Assembly (NCBI GenBank): GCA_037127475.1
Contig: CM073759.1
Location: 181,023,000-181,086,999, forward strand
From: Arma custos
Lineage: Eukaryota; Arthropoda; Insecta; Hemiptera; Pentatomidae
Length of the DNA: 64,000 nt
Direction: 5' to 3'
A model generated the notes under the pieces. That model was not told the DNA's origin. It did not search any database and saw only the letters and a program-made list of their open reading frames with translations. The first letter of the stretch is position 1. Each line of letters opens with the position of its first letter. Both the position numbers and the translations under genes were made by a program. Shown in pieces: positions 1-12,113 of the stretch.

Positions 1-416
1 ATATGAAATAAAACTAATATTGTAAACACACAGCAAGAAGGTTTTTTTTTTAGAATAATGTCGATTAGTAAAAAAAAATTATTTATAAATATAGAGAATT
101 AAGCTTAGAGGTAGTAAATAACAACATTTTATACACAAATATAAGTTACAATTAATAACCTCAAAATTTATGTACCTATTCAATTGCTCTTCTTTGGTTA
201 CACAGTTGATCGAAGTCTATGTCTTTTATAAATGTTAGTAAGTCGGTTTTGAATTTAGAGAAGATTATGAATTCTGTCTCAGGCCAAGTCCCTCGTTTGA
301 GGACACTACTTACTACATATATTATTATGCTATCAATGTGCTAAATATATTGTTATTATTTCAATTTTATCATCTTGTATACTCACCCCTGAGGATGACC
401 TGCAATGTGGTTCGAA
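1..416. other. Non-coding stretch ending in a pseudo-LTR-like motif
   Basis: AT-rich sequence with no supportable gene. At 386-415 it carries CTGAGGATGACC, then a short loop, then GGTTCGAA, directly before the foldback element. This resembles the motif seen in the Penelope-like element at 34.2-35.1 kb and at several other sites in the window. Confidence 0.5.
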
Positions 417-955
417 TTTTATCACCGATTTGGTCAGGTGTCTCCAACAGTTAAAGATATACAGAGATTGGGGTACCAGAAATTCGCCCAACATCCACTG
501 CCGACACTAATTCCAAAGTAAAAAGGTTGTGTGATAGTGTTCCTGATCAGCGTTCATTAATGTACTTACCACGGCCATTATGCGCAAAGCTTGGTCACGC
601 ACTCACAAGACATCTCTACACTGACACTGATCTACTACCCTCTCCATATCCATAGTGTCTCTAAACACATCGATAGAAACAAATTGGCTCTCTGTTATTT
701 ACATACATCATGAAGGAATGTACGTAAATAACAGAGTTACGACTTCCTTGTTGTAATTTATGGTATTTGTATAAATAACTATAAACTGGAAAATTAAATA
801 TTGTACATAGTACCTACCATCACAGTGACAAGAAAAGGTGAAATTATATCAATGGAATTAGTGATTAGTTTAGAAACAGCCTATTATGTTTGTTACCATT
901 AACTTAACCAATTAATGAATGTACTTTCCTTAGCTGATGTAATGAGATAATATAT

Positions 956-1022
<67 letters not shown>

Positions 1023-1838
1023 TATTGTCCTTACTAGCTTGTTCTTTGGTAATTAAACCTGCCTATCCAACAAGGCAGAGCTGGAAGACTGAAGTAGCGA
1101 GGAGGAAGGGGATTCCAGTCACAAATCACTTAGTATATTGCCGAGGAGGAAATAGCTACGGGACACTGCGCCACAATTGCGTGTCCTCTTAATTCGCCCG
1201 ATTTCTTGAGAGGCTTCTACTTCGGCCTATTGCTCCGCGTCACGAACAGCCCACCGGTAGGAATACGCTGCCTCGGGTCGATCTGGAGGAAATGAGAGGC
1301 ATTCTTGTGTTTTTAGCGAATTATTATCTCATTACATCAGCTAAGGAAAGCACATTCATTAATTGGTTAAGTTAATGGTAACAAACATAATAGGCTGTTT
1401 CTAAACTAATCACTAATTCCATTGATATAATTTCACCTTTTCTTGTCACTGTGATGGTAGGTACTATGTACAATATTTAATTTTCCAGTTTATAGTTATT
1501 TATACAAATACCATAAATTACAACAAGGAAGTCGTAACTCTGTTATTTACGTACATTCCTTCATGATGTATGTAAATAACAGAGAGCCAATTTGTGACAC
1601 TATGGATATGGAGAGGGTAGTAGATCAGTGTCAGTGTAGAGATGTCTTGTGAGTGCGTGACCAAGCTTTGCGCATAATGGCCGTGGTAAGTACATTAATG
1701 AACGCTGATCAGGAACACTATCACACAACCTTTTTACTTTGGAATTAGTGTCGGCAGTGGATGTTGGGCGAATTTCTGGTACCCCAATCTCTGTATATCT
1801 TTAACTGTTGGAGACACCTGACCAAATCGGTGATAAAA
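417..1838. repeat. Large foldback element with ~520-bp inverted arms
   Basis: Bases 417-952 reappear in inverted orientation at 1322-1838. The outer ends read TTTTATCACCGATTTGGTC and its complement, and the inner ends GAGATAATA and its complement. The arms are nearly identical, apart from about 19 extra bases in the left arm near 655-680. Each arm contains its own smaller palindrome: CTCTGTTATTTACATAC pairs with GTACGTAAATAACAGAG at 692-737, mirrored near 1545-1590. The loop at 953-1321 holds a (TA)n run and a GC-richer segment I do not recognise. No transposase is encoded, so this would be a non-autonomous foldback or a rearranged inverted duplication. Confidence 0.85.
962..1014. repeat. (TA)n microsatellite
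   Basis: About 53 bases of TA repeats flanked by CA repeats, at the left edge of the foldback loop. Confidence 0.95.
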
Positions 1839-2785
1839 CTAGAAACCGTTTTGGTTATTGATCACATAAAGACCCCCTAACGATGTGACTCGACTCAAAA
1901 CCACATAAACTAGTTGGTTTTCGCACTGCTTGGCTCGATCATTTGGTGTTTTATTGTTACTATTCGATTCCAACCATATACGATATCTGTATTTGGATTA
2001 GTCTTTCCGACGCGTATTGGCCAACATTATATATTTTTGATAATATTTTTTTATTATTATATTCACCGTCACTATTCTACACCAATCATTAAAATGAACG
2101 TCCTAGCTTTTCGACTCAAAAGTTACACTGAAAGGAAATATCGATATGCAGCAAAATTATCTCCAAATGGCGACGCTTCCTCCTCCACCTGGCGCGATGC
2201 CTCACAGAACTCATTTATCGTAATGAATTATTTGATCCTTTAGTTATCCAGTGGTCCAATTGAATTTTGGATGGAGATGATAGATTTGTAGCTGCAACAC
2301 CAAACTGTATTCCCCGATTTTGTTATCAATCGTTTTTTGAATTTGCTTCCCATTATTGAAGCAAATTTAAAGATGAATTCATGTCAAAAGAAAGTCAGAC
2401 TGAAACGTAGTTAAACAAAAAATAAGTGATAAGAAGAACAAAAAGAGCATCACAACCCCGCTTTCTATTAAAGCAAATATGTTATTTCAATGCAACTTCT
2501 CTTTATCCCATAAAAGGCTTGGTGGTGGAGAGATGTTTTCTCTGAACGGTATTTTGTAGGAATGGCAGGAAATTGATATACTTATTTTTATAATATTGAT
2601 AAAAATATGTAAATACATAAAGCATAACCCATATTCTATTTATGTAACGTAACACTTATTGTTTATAGCACCCACTGAAGAATTGCTGTTGAGAATGACA
2701 AGAATGCCAGTTAGGAAAGCAGTGCAGTTCAAAATGCCTTGATTCTAGTCAATGGTAGAGAACATTTATCAAAAAAATTAGTTTC
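1839..2785. other. Gene-free stretch
   Basis: A 109-codon open frame at 1914-2243 has no recognisable motif and is probably chance. I see no other structure before the duplicated bases flanking the RTE-type element. Confidence 0.5.
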
Positions 2786-2796
2786 CCGTTGTTTCT

Positions 2797-5653
2797 TCTT
2801 CTTCTTCGGCTCTACAGTCCAAGATGAACTTTGGCCTCTCCAACAATGATTCGCCATTCCTCTCTGTCCATGGCTCGTCTCGTCCAGTTGGTCACTCCAA
2901 TTTTACGCAGGTCCTCCTCCACGTCCTTAATCCAGCATTTACGTGGTCGTCCCCTCTTTCTTTTTCCTGGAAACGCTTCACGCAGAACTTTTTTGGGCAT
3001 TCTTTCATCCGGCATTCGCTCAATATGACCCAGCCAACTAATTCTTCTGGATTTAATAAACCTTAAAATATCTTCATGCTTTATCAGGTCATCCAACTCT
3101 TGGTTACTCCTAATACGCCATGTGCCCTGTTCATTTATTGGACCGAAAATACGTCTTAGGATTTTCCTTTCGAATACTCTAAGAGCTTGCTGGTCGGCTA
3201 CTTTAAGCGTCTACGTCTCCGCACCATAGCACACAACGGGCCTGATAAGGGTTTTATATAATTTGAGTTTTGTGCGTTTTGATAGTAGGGAAGATTTAAT
3301 CAATCTAGAGAGGCCGTAATACGCTTTGTTGCCACACATTATTCTTCTCCTAATCTCATCACTCACCCTAACCATGTTGTTTATTTCAGTGCCAAGGTAC
3401 GTGAATCTATCAACAGTTTCGAATGTGTAGCCATCACACATAAGATCCTGCTTTCTTCTTCTTGCCTCAGAGCCTGATGTTACCATGTATTTGGTTTTAG
3501 ATTGGTTTATCTCGAGACCCACGATTCTACTTTCCTGCACAATCTTTGCCAGAATTTCCTTTAATGCCTTCTCACTTCTCGCCGGAACCACAATGTCATC
3601 TGCGTACCCAAGTATTTGACATAAGCGAGATGCTAGACTTCCATCTGACACAATGTTTTGCAGAGCCTTATGTAGCACAAGATTAAACAGAACGGCAGAG
3701 AGAGAGTCTCCCTGCCTTACACCAGAAGCAAAATGGATTTTCCTGCTAACTCTATTACCAATGATTACATTAGCCTGTGTCCGGTACATTGTCATTTTTA
3801 TCAAATTTATTAATTTAAACGGAACTTTGAATTCTTTTAGAGCATTAAACAGTTGATCCCTGTCCACACGATCAAAAACTTGCTTAAAATCAATAAATAG
3901 CATGTGGACATCCGTATTAAGCTCATAACATTTTTCGAGTACTTGACGCAAGAAAAAGATTTGATCAGTAGTACCCCTAACAGGGGTAGGCCTGAAACCG
4001 CATTGGTAATCCGTGAGGATCTGTTCCGAATAATTTTTAAGTCTTGTAGTTAAAATATTTGCCAGGATTTTGTAGATAACATTTAACAGGGTTATGCCTC
4101 TATAGTTTTGACATATCGTCTTGTCCCCTTTCTTAAATAGCGGCAGAATCAATCCCGAACACCATTCCTCAGGCATAGATTCATCATTCCATATTTCAAG
4201 TATAAGATTGTAGACTCTTTGACGTAGGTATTCGCCTCCATATTTAAATAGTTCCGCTGGCAAATTATCCTCTCCAGGAGCCCTGTTAGACTTTAAGTGG
4301 TCTACGGCATCCATAAAATCTTCGTATGAAGGAGGCTCTGCATCCGGGAAAACCCTGGTGTCCAAATCAGTAACTGTACTGACCATCGTCTCAGCGTTCT
4401 TTTGGCCAGTTCCGAGTACCTCCTCAAAATGCTCCGCCCACCTATCCATGATCTGATTCTCTTCTCCAAGGAGCAGACCCTCCTTGCTGCGACAGATGTT
4501 TACTTTAGGTTGGAATTCTGTTTTTAGCTTCTTGACGGCATGATAAAATCTTCTGCTTTCATTTCTCTCGTTTAGCCCTTCCATAAGCTCTATCTTCCTT
4601 CTATACCACGCTCTCTTTTTATTTCTACACAAATTTGTGGCTTTCTTTCTGCTAGTGCGGTACTTTTCTCTATTCCCTCTTGTGTCCCTTTGTAACATTG
4701 CATGCCTGTCAGCGTTCTTTTGTTCGATGGCTTGGACACACTCTTCATCAAACCATTCACTATTCCTTTGGTGCCCATTTTCCCCCAGGACCAAATCTGC
4801 TGTCTCCTCCATTATACTCTTTAAATTTTTCCACTCCTCTTCAGTGTCACTTTTCTCTTCGCAGTTCTGCAGCTTATCCTTAAGAGTGTCAAATAGGATC
4901 CGTTGTTCTTCGACTTTTAGTCTCTCGGTGTTCCATTGCTTTCTCTGTACTCTATTACCTTTTCGGCTATTAGCCAACCTTTGTCTGAAAAGGGCCTTTG
5001 GAAGATAATGATCCGAGCCACAATTTCGTCCTCTGCAGGCTCGAACATCAATGATACTTGAGGCATGTCTGGAAGATATTAACACATGGTCAATTTGATT
5101 AATTCCACCCCCTGGCATCTTCCAAGTTCCCAAATGAATACGTTTGTGTTGAAAACTCGTGCTTTTAATTTTTAGATTATTTGCAGAGGCAAACTGAGCC
5201 AATCGCTGACCGTTGTCGTTGGTTTCGTTGTGCAGTGAGTACTTACCAGCAACATTGCTCAAATAATCCTCCTTACCGATTTGTGCATTGAAGTCACCGA
5301 GAACGAAGACCGCATCATGGCTTGGAAGGCCCTCACAGATTTCGCTTAACTTATCATAAAAGATGTCCTTTTCTTCATCACTTTTCTCATCTTCCGTAGG
5401 TGCGTGAGCCGAGATCAAGGATACATTTCTGAATTTCCCTTTGATTCTGATTCTGCAAATTCTATCAGTAATGGTTTCAAAGCCCTAGCAGTGAATTTCT
5501 GACTGTTTTATTGATTAGAAATCCGGTACCATAGAGCCCTCTTCTGTTATCTGCACCACTGTAAATAAGCGTATAATCTTTTTTATCAATACGTCCTTTC
5601 CCAGACCATGTTATTTCTTGGAGTGCAGTTATATCGATTTGATATTTTAAATT
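2797..5653 (-). mobile_element. RTE-type non-LTR retrotransposon, 5'-truncated
   Basis: A 2.86-kb minus-strand element bounded on both sides by the 11-bp duplication CCGTTGTTTCT (2786-2796 and 5654-5664), which defines a single target-primed insertion. It encodes an APE-type endonuclease followed by reverse transcriptase and ends, on the minus strand, in TGTAGAGCC plus GAA repeats, a microsatellite-like tail in place of poly(A). The first recognisable endonuclease residues lie at the very 5' edge and the ATWNVRSL-type start seen in the 10.3-13.4 kb element is absent, so the copy is 5'-truncated. In insect annotations such proteins are often named craniofacial development protein 2-like. Confidence 0.9.
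2812..5650 (-). pseudogene. Endonuclease-reverse transcriptase polyprotein, one nonsense codon and one frameshift
   Basis: The main frame runs from about 5418 to 3214 (735 codons) and continues in the same frame to 2812 after one TAG at 3211-3213, where related proteins have tryptophan (SETW in the other element). Visible motifs by residue of the 735-codon frame: GDFNAQIG (41-48) and SDHYL (135-139) of the endonuclease; LPLFKKGD (425-432), FIDFKQVFD (508-516), GVRQGD (566-571) and the catalytic YADD (605-608) of the reverse transcriptase. The C-terminal part beyond the stop has SWLGHIERM and GKRKRGRPRK, the usual basic tail. Upstream of 5418, endonuclease sequence such as ITALQEITW lies in another frame, so a frameshift sits near 5485. 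There is no convincing ATG at the frame start. With few lesions, it is a fairly young copy. Confidence 0.9.
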
Positions 5654-5664
5654 CCGTTGTTTCT

Positions 5665-6542
5665 AGGTATGTTAAATATATATAACAACATTAAGGCTTT
5701 AATTAGATTGTTTGCATTGATGAATTTAGAAGCGCCTTGATGAATTAAAGTGGCATCAATCGATTAGTAGAAGCTTAGTTTAGTACGATCCTCTAAAAAC
5801 CTCTAAAAAAATAACAAGCCTAGTACTTGTGACGACGTGTACCCCAAAACAATGGTAATTATTGAAGATTCAAACATTCCAAGAACTACTACCGACTATA
5901 CTGACAGGTCATATCCCGCTAGTCGCACCTTCTGAAAGGATGACTTGAAGATCTGTCCTGAGGCAATTAGATCTAGTTCGAGAATGTCTGACCTGTCTGG
6001 AGTAATGGGCCAGATCTCGGCCTTCGCTCAGCTGCCTTCTAATACATACATATATTCATACATCATTTATATATGTATGTATGTATAAATATATATAATT
6101 ATGTTTTGTATAATCTACTTCACATTTATGAGTGATTCACGGAACTCCTTTATTTCTCCTAGAAATAACCTCCAAGTGATGCTGACCAGGATGTTCACCG
6201 GTTTGGTCTTCTGGAGCCAACATCAGATAATGCAGAGAGGGTATCGTAAACAGTCATTAATCTCTTATCACAATCCCTTTATAGAGTCTATCTTAATGGT
6301 TCCTATTTCGGGTTTATATCGCTCCATAACAGTAACCAGTCATTTTTAGGGATGTGTCATGGCGGAAATAGATTAATATATTTATTGGAGTGAACATTTA
6401 GCGATCTCAATTGTTACGATTACTGCTCAGGACAGAACATTTATGGTTCAATAAAATAATCATAAACACAGATCGATTCTCCTGAGTAGATCTAGTGTCT
6501 CCTTTGCTGATTCACTTCTGCTGGCTGGTGTTATCTCTATAT
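5665..6542. other. Gene-free stretch
   Basis: No coding signal. GC-richer sequence at about 5880-6045 matches nothing else in the window that I can see. The rest is AT-rich with TATG repeats near 6050-6090. Confidence 0.4.
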
Positions 6543-6937
6543 CGCTCCTTAAAAAGAAGAAGGACATAACTCAAAATTTGTCATTTTTTGTTAAGATATA
6601 AATAGAAATAGTATTGATTGGAGATTTTTAATTCAGGAACGACGTATCTGATATTCCACTTCCAACCTGTTTTTCTTTTTTTTTTTTTTAATAAACCCAT
6701 ATTTTGAGTTGCATTATGTTTGAACTTGAAGTTTTATGAGAATAATGACGTAAGTCAAAGTCAAAATAGTTTCGAGCTTTTAAACGTTTATAAATTAACT
6801 TCAATACCATCACTACAATAGGAATACTTTTCAATAACAATACACAAATTTCTATCTTTATTTATTTCAAAATTTTCAAACGTCTCTGTACAAAAACTAG
6901 TTTTTTTGAGTTTTAACTTTGTTCTTTTGAAGGAGCG
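6543..6937. mobile_element. Short TIR element (MITE-like), copy 1
   Basis: Begins CGCTCCTTAAAAAG and ends CTTTTGAAGGAGCG, imperfect terminal inverted repeats. Internal phrases such as AGGAACGACGTATCTGATAT and TATGAGAATAATGA recur in copy 2 at 61241-62414, where a Helitron interrupts the same sequence, so this copy approximates the empty-site paralogue. No protein is encoded. No clear target duplication could be defined. Confidence 0.7.
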
Positions 6938-7100
6938 AAATGTTAACCGACATTTGCTGTCCTTGCAATAAAAAATAGTATCTTTTCTGACATTTATTGT
7001 TGTATGGAATTAATTTACATGAATATATACAGATACCTTTAAACTAGATCGCCCATCAACTATTGACTTATATTATAAATTACAACCTATCATACTAATT

Positions 7101-7232
7101 GGGAGTGGAGTGACTCAGTGGTAGAGCGCTGAGTTGCAGTGCCGAAGGTTTGGGTTCCAATAACAGTCTGGGATGGATTCTTTAGGATCTGGGTCCTTGG
7201 GATCACCCAGCCTCTATAATTTGAGTACCCGA
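7101..7232 (+). mobile_element. tRNA-derived SINE, family A, 3'-truncated
   Basis: Starts GGGAGTGGAGTGACTCAGTG, with box A-like GACTCAGTGGTAGAGCG and a degenerate box B-like GGTTTGGGTTCCAA. The tRNA-unrelated body follows (CACCCAGCCTCTATAATTTG, GAGTACCC), and the copy then stops at a T-run. Full-length copies are about 285-310 bp. Confidence 0.8.
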
Positions 7233-7496
7233 ATTTTTTTTTCATTAAATTTTCTTATTGTATTCTTATAATACAGTTGTAATTTCAATAAATGCATTTT
7301 TAAAATAATGTAACTTTGTATAGTAATAGGACAAACTATTCATGGAGATACCTTATATTAAACCACGTCCCCTTTCGACACTTCACTAATATCTTTCAAC
7401 ACCCTTTCGTTGATACATGTGGGGAAAAAACAAGGTAAATAAAAATTATAATAAATGAATGAATCATCATTATGTATAAATAAATAGGACGAAAAC

Positions 7497-7500
<4 letters not shown>

Positions 7501-7545
<45 letters not shown>
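7501..7545. repeat. (TA)n microsatellite
   Basis: About 45 bases of TA repeats. Confidence 0.95.
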
Positions 7546-7551
<6 letters not shown>

Positions 7552-8864
7552 TCGGAATGAACTATTTTTTTTTTAAATTAATATGTATTAGGCAATTATT
7601 TAAATAATGGAATATTTTGGTAATATTAATGCTACGGTCGACAAATGGTATGGTTGTCCATTATCAATCATTTACCTGGAGTCAGTCAGTTAGTCATTGC
7701 TACCTTACATGTGTTTTAGTGGTGATGATTGTTTTTGTATTGACTGCTTTACTCTCTTATCTATACTCCTAACATAATATAATATAATCTATTTCTTTTT
7801 CCTTTTTTTTTCTATTTCTGTCTTCTTCTCTTCCAATATTTTAAAGCGATTCTATACACATGATAGATCTTCTGGTGACCATGAGGCAATGTCAATGTTT
7901 AATCCCCTCTCATTACATATTCTTCCTCCAATACTCCATCATCTTCACATTATCTTTACCCTCATCTTCTTCCTATCTTCGGACCATTTCTCCCCGTTTT
8001 CCTTCCTTCCTGGAAACTTCATTCCAAGCACATTTCCTTTTCTTATTTTCAACACTACTTTCATTTCCCTTTCTGTACAACAAGAAAAAATCTACAAAAA
8101 AAAAAAAGGAGGATGAAGAAAAGCTAAAACTGCCTGAAAATATGAGAACCAATGTAAGCAGAAACACGCGAACTGAAATAGAAGCAGCGGTCTCATTCCT
8201 TTGTCTAAACGTGGCACAGGAATAAGTTAGACTCAGTTCTTCTTAATAAGTTTAACCAAAGCACGACATTCTAAAGCTAAAAGTTTGCAGTGTCTTGCAG
8301 GTTTCTTGAGTCGTTGTTACCAGTCAAATAATTTTAAAGAGAAGACATTAAGGGAATTATATACATAGTGGTTCGTATTTATCTATACTTTTATATAACC
8401 AGTGGTTATTTAGCACGATCAAGTTGGAAATAAAATCCAGGGGGAAGATATCTGCGGTAAATCCTTCTATGGAACATCTGAAAATGAAAAATACACTACA
8501 ACAAAAATATAGTTGCACTTCCACAAAAAACAAAACAAAATAAAGCAGCTTATATCGCACTCGCAACACATTTCTCACAAACCAAATATAAATTTCAATT
8601 CGATAATAAACTAATGATAAAAAAAAAAAATACCAAAATATCTCTAATTTCATATTATTCAAATTTAGTAAACCCTTCATAGCACGGAAACAATATACGA
8701 ATAATAAAGACGAATAAATTAATGTTAATGATAATACATAAACTTTATATATTCTAGTTCCCATTTAGAACACCTGAAAAACAATATAAAAACTCCAACT
8801 TCATAGAATATAACTCTCGCCCTATCTAGAAATGTAGTTGCAAGGTACATGTTAAGTCTGTACA

Positions 8865-8865
<1 letters not shown>
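7546..8865. other. Gene-free stretch, low complexity
   Basis: AT-rich sequence with pyrimidine-rich runs near 7790-8110. The open frames here are of biased composition (Ser/Phe or Lys rich) and carry no family motif. I see no mobile-element ends. Confidence 0.5.

Positions 8866-8936
<71 letters not shown>
8866..8936. repeat. (TA)n microsatellite
   Basis: About 70 bases of TA repeats. The Tyr/Ile-rich open frame across it is an artefact. Confidence 0.95.
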
Positions 8937-8942
<6 letters not shown>

Positions 8943-8984
8943 ATATAGAGAACAGCATTGCCTGATCATTCTGTAAGTACAATA

Positions 8985-9183
8985 TAGGCATTACCATAGC
9001 CTTATTAAAGTTATTCGTAATGATCTCAATGTCACACGTGTTGCTGATTTGGCCCGATCCCGACATCAGTCCTTTCATGATAAACTTTTTTCCCACTCAA
9101 ACCTAGCTACTTCTTCAATTGCTGAAAATCCTCCGAGGTATCTAAAAGAAGATGGTCTCGTGAAACCTTTTTTTTTTTTTTTA
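8985..9183 (+). pseudogene. Jockey-type reverse transcriptase C-terminal fragment
   Basis: In one frame the plus strand reads VIRNDLNVTRVADLARSR, then HDKL, then ENPPRYLK. This is the same C-terminal stretch as in the Jockey fragments at 27.85 and 41.9 kb (NKLIYHDLN, VADLVQSR, NPPRRLKR). It is cut off at a run of about 15 T and AATAAA. Only some 65 codons survive. Jockey elements are non-LTR retrotransposons whose copies are usually 5'-truncated, as here. Confidence 0.75.
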
Positions 9184-9439
9184 ATAAATTTATATTGGTA
9201 AGCTTTAAGTACAATCTATCACATAGGGAAAATAAGCATTAGTGGTCTATAACTATCTCTAACGAAGGCAAAAGATAGTTTTACGTTACTTGTCCGAATA
9301 TCAAGAACCTAAGCAAACTTATAAACACTAGTATATCTGTAATGTTCAGTCTACAATATATAGCAAAAATATTTATTTGCATTTACCATCCATTATGCTT
9401 CGTTACTACCATGAACATTATTATCTTTTACATAAACAC

Positions 9440-9735
9440 GCCTAGTACCTGGAGGCTTGCAAATATTTTTCTCGAGCGGTCGTGTTATCAATTCGGAGAC
9501 GGACGGGATGTGTCGTGTAGCGATGCGACACCCCGATACGGTAGACACATGACCCGCCTTTCTCATAAAATATTCATGGATCGGACTTAATTACACGGCA
9601 GTGGTGGGTAATAGCCTGTCCTTGCTGAGGAAACCTCCGGGAAAAATGTTAAGGATGGCTATGTACCTGGGCCATCTTGTAGGCTTCGCTGGTCGGAATG
9701 TAGTGGATCTATGGAGGCAGTCTTAAACAACATAT
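9440..9735. other. GC-richer segment, unrecognised
   Basis: The composition changes abruptly (for example CGGAGACGGACGGGATG and GAAACCTCCGGGAAAAATG) relative to flanking AT-rich DNA. No frame gives a recognisable protein. It may be part of an unknown repeat or a 5' UTR fragment. Confidence 0.3.
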
Positions 9736-9841
9736 ATATATTCTAATTAGTCCATTTTTATAATTAAAATAAATAATAAAAAAAAACTTCGTAAACTCGT
9801 CTGTAAGTCAGATAATTTATATGTTGACCTTTGCACAATAA

Positions 9842-10145
9842 AATAGGGTCACCTGTGTTCTTATGGTTAGCTTAACAGCCTACTATGCTCAAGATTGCGA
9901 ATTCGTACCTTGGTAGGTTTCCTTAATATTTTTATTAAAAGGAGTGAAAATTCCTTAGTTATGTCGTCGTTCGGAATGGAGGTAAAATGAAGGTTGCAAT
10001 CCTGCACGATGACAGGTGTTTTTTAAAGGTCTTTATCCTAATTATAACTGCCTAGGCAAAATTCAGGACTCCTATTGTAGCATCATCCGATTTGCCATAG
10101 GATCATATAATGACGTTAAATAAGTAAACGAAAGCAAACACAATA
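9842..10145 (+). mobile_element. SINE family C, diverged copy
   Basis: Shares an ordered set of blocks with the copy at 47641-47900: AGTCCTTAGTTACG-like, TTCGGAA..GGACGTTAAA-like, ACGATGACAGG, CTTTATCCTAATTATAACTG, TAGGCAAAATTCAGGA, GTAGCATCATCCGAT, TGACGTTAAATAA and a terminal (CAAA)-type tail. The tRNA-like head is weak (GCGAATTCGTACC). Non-autonomous, no protein. Confidence 0.75.
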
Positions 10146-10349
10146 AAGTAATTATAAATGAATGAAATTTAGGTTCATTATGTAAGACAAATGACCACCA
10201 AATGAATCCCTCGTACATTGCTAAACTATAAATCCATGTTTCAAGATATCATCCTAAATCGAATTAAATTATTTGCCTTTTTAATGTTTGTAATGTATTT
10301 ATCATAAAATAATCTGCATCACAATAACTTATTATTATTATCACTGGCT

Positions 10350-12113
10350 CTACAACCCAGCACGGGTCCTGGCCGCATCAAGGCGTCGCCTCCACTCTTC
10401 TCTGTCCTGCGCCAAGCTCTTCCAAGCCCTGGATCCAATGATGCTGCCTGCATCACTCTCGACTTCATCTGACCATCTAAGTCGTGGACGCCCACGTTTT
10501 CTTTTTCCATCAACGAATCCAAACAGAAGTCTTTTTAAGATAGCGTTGTCCTCCATTCTGGCCACATGTCCAGCCCATCTCAATCTAGCTATTCTTATGT
10601 GCTTCACCACGTCAGGCTCCTGATACAAAAGATACAGCTCTGCATTCTGTCTGAGTCTAAATTGATCGCCAACTCTTACAGCTCCAAACATTCTTCTTAA
10701 TATTTTTCTTTCGAAGAGCAGCAAACTATTGGCATCTGCCCTGGACAGAGGCCAGGTTTCCGATCCATAAGTCAAAACAGGCCTGATGATTGTTTTGTAC
10801 AGCATGATCTTGGCTCTTCTTGATATCAGACGACTTCGTAAAATTTTTACCATCCCAAAATAACATCTATTAGCGGCCAATATTCTTCTTTGAACTTCTG
10901 GGCTGGTTGAGCCATCTGCTTTGACCAAAGAACCGAGGTAGACAAAACTGTCGACACTTTCAAATGTGTAGGGACCAAACGTGATGGTGGAATCCGATTG
11001 TCTTGAAGGGTTAGCCACCATATACTTAGTCTTTACTTGGTTTACCTGAAGACCTATACGCCGTCCAGCATTCTCCAATGCAAGAAAAGCCTGTTGTAGA
11101 TCTCTCGGTGTTCTTCCCACTATGTCTATGTCATCTGCATAGGCCAGTATTTGGATGGACTTAGTCAGAATCGTACCAGTGACTTGTAACCCTGCGTCTC
11201 TTATGACCTTTTCTAGTGCAAAATTAAATAACAGGCACGAGAGTCCATCCCCTTGTCTCAGACCCCTAGTTGTCTTGAATTCTTCAGACAAGTCATTCTG
11301 GATCTTGACCTGGCTTCTCGACTCCCTCATCAGCAATTCCACGAGGCTTATCAATTGTCTGGGGACATTCATTTCTTCCATACTTTGAAACAGTTTTGCC
11401 CTGATGATACAGTCATAGGCATTGCTGAAATCCACGAAAAGATGGTGGGTCGTTATGTTATACTCTCTAGTCCTTTCCATAAGAGTTCTCAGGGAGAATA
11501 TTTGATCAATACAAGATCTACCATTAATAAATCCGCACTGGTACATTCCAATCTCTCTCTGGGCATGGGGAAGTAGTCTTTGGAATGCCACATTCGAAAG
11601 TACTTTGTAGGCAGAGCTCAGGAGTGTTACACCACGGTAGTTATCACAAAGCATCTGGTCTCCTTTCTTGTGAAGAGGGAGGATAAGGCCAATGCACCAG
11701 TCATGCGGGAGAGCTTTGCTTATCCATACACTGTGTAGCAGATCTCGAATTACCTTTATCATTTCATTTCCACCAGCCTTCAGAAGTTCAGCTGGTATGC
11801 CATCACATCCGGGTGCTCGATTATTTCTAAGCTTCTGGATTGCAGCCTCAATTTCCTCATCATCTGGTGGGTCAAGAAGCTCACAATCTTTGTAATTTTG
11901 GATAGTGTCAGAGCCATAACTATCTTCTAGGGCAGGGTTCCGAACACTCCCCAGCAGACTACCGAAATGGTCTGACCATCTTTCCTGGATCCCTTCTTTA
12001 TCTGTGATCAATTGACCGTCCTTACCTCTACAAGTATTGGATCTTGGATTAAATCCTTTTCGCTGGGCATTGATTGTCTTGTAGAAAGCTCTAGTATTAG
12101 CTTGTCTACTCAA
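10350..12113 (-). pseudogene. RTE reverse transcriptase domain, third frame
   Basis: A continuous 587-codon frame with the complete reverse transcriptase: LPLHKKGDQMLCDNYRGVTL (145-164), FVDFSNAYD (226-234), GLRQGDGLSCLLF (284-296), the catalytic YADD (325-328), KTKYMV (361-366), SETW (451-454), LRWAGHVARM (511-520) and the basic tail GKRKRGRPRLRW (536-547), ending in the usual RTRAGL. The frame itself is undamaged, so decay lies upstream. It has no ATG of its own at the start, because it is the downstream part of a frameshifted polyprotein. Confidence 0.92.

Noticed and set aside
4637..5008. Plus-strand frames within the first RTE element
   Set aside because: Antisense shadows of the endonuclease-linker coding region.
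7860..8225. 121-residue plus-strand protein
   Set aside because: Ser/Phe/Leu-rich, overlaps open frames on both strands in a pyrimidine-rich stretch, no family motif.
8725..9096. Minus-strand protein of 123 residues
   Set aside because: It runs through the (TA)n tract as Tyr/Ile repeats and opposes a Jockey fragment on the other strand.
11155..11576. Plus-strand frames within the second RTE element
   Set aside because: Antisense shadows of the reverse transcriptase.
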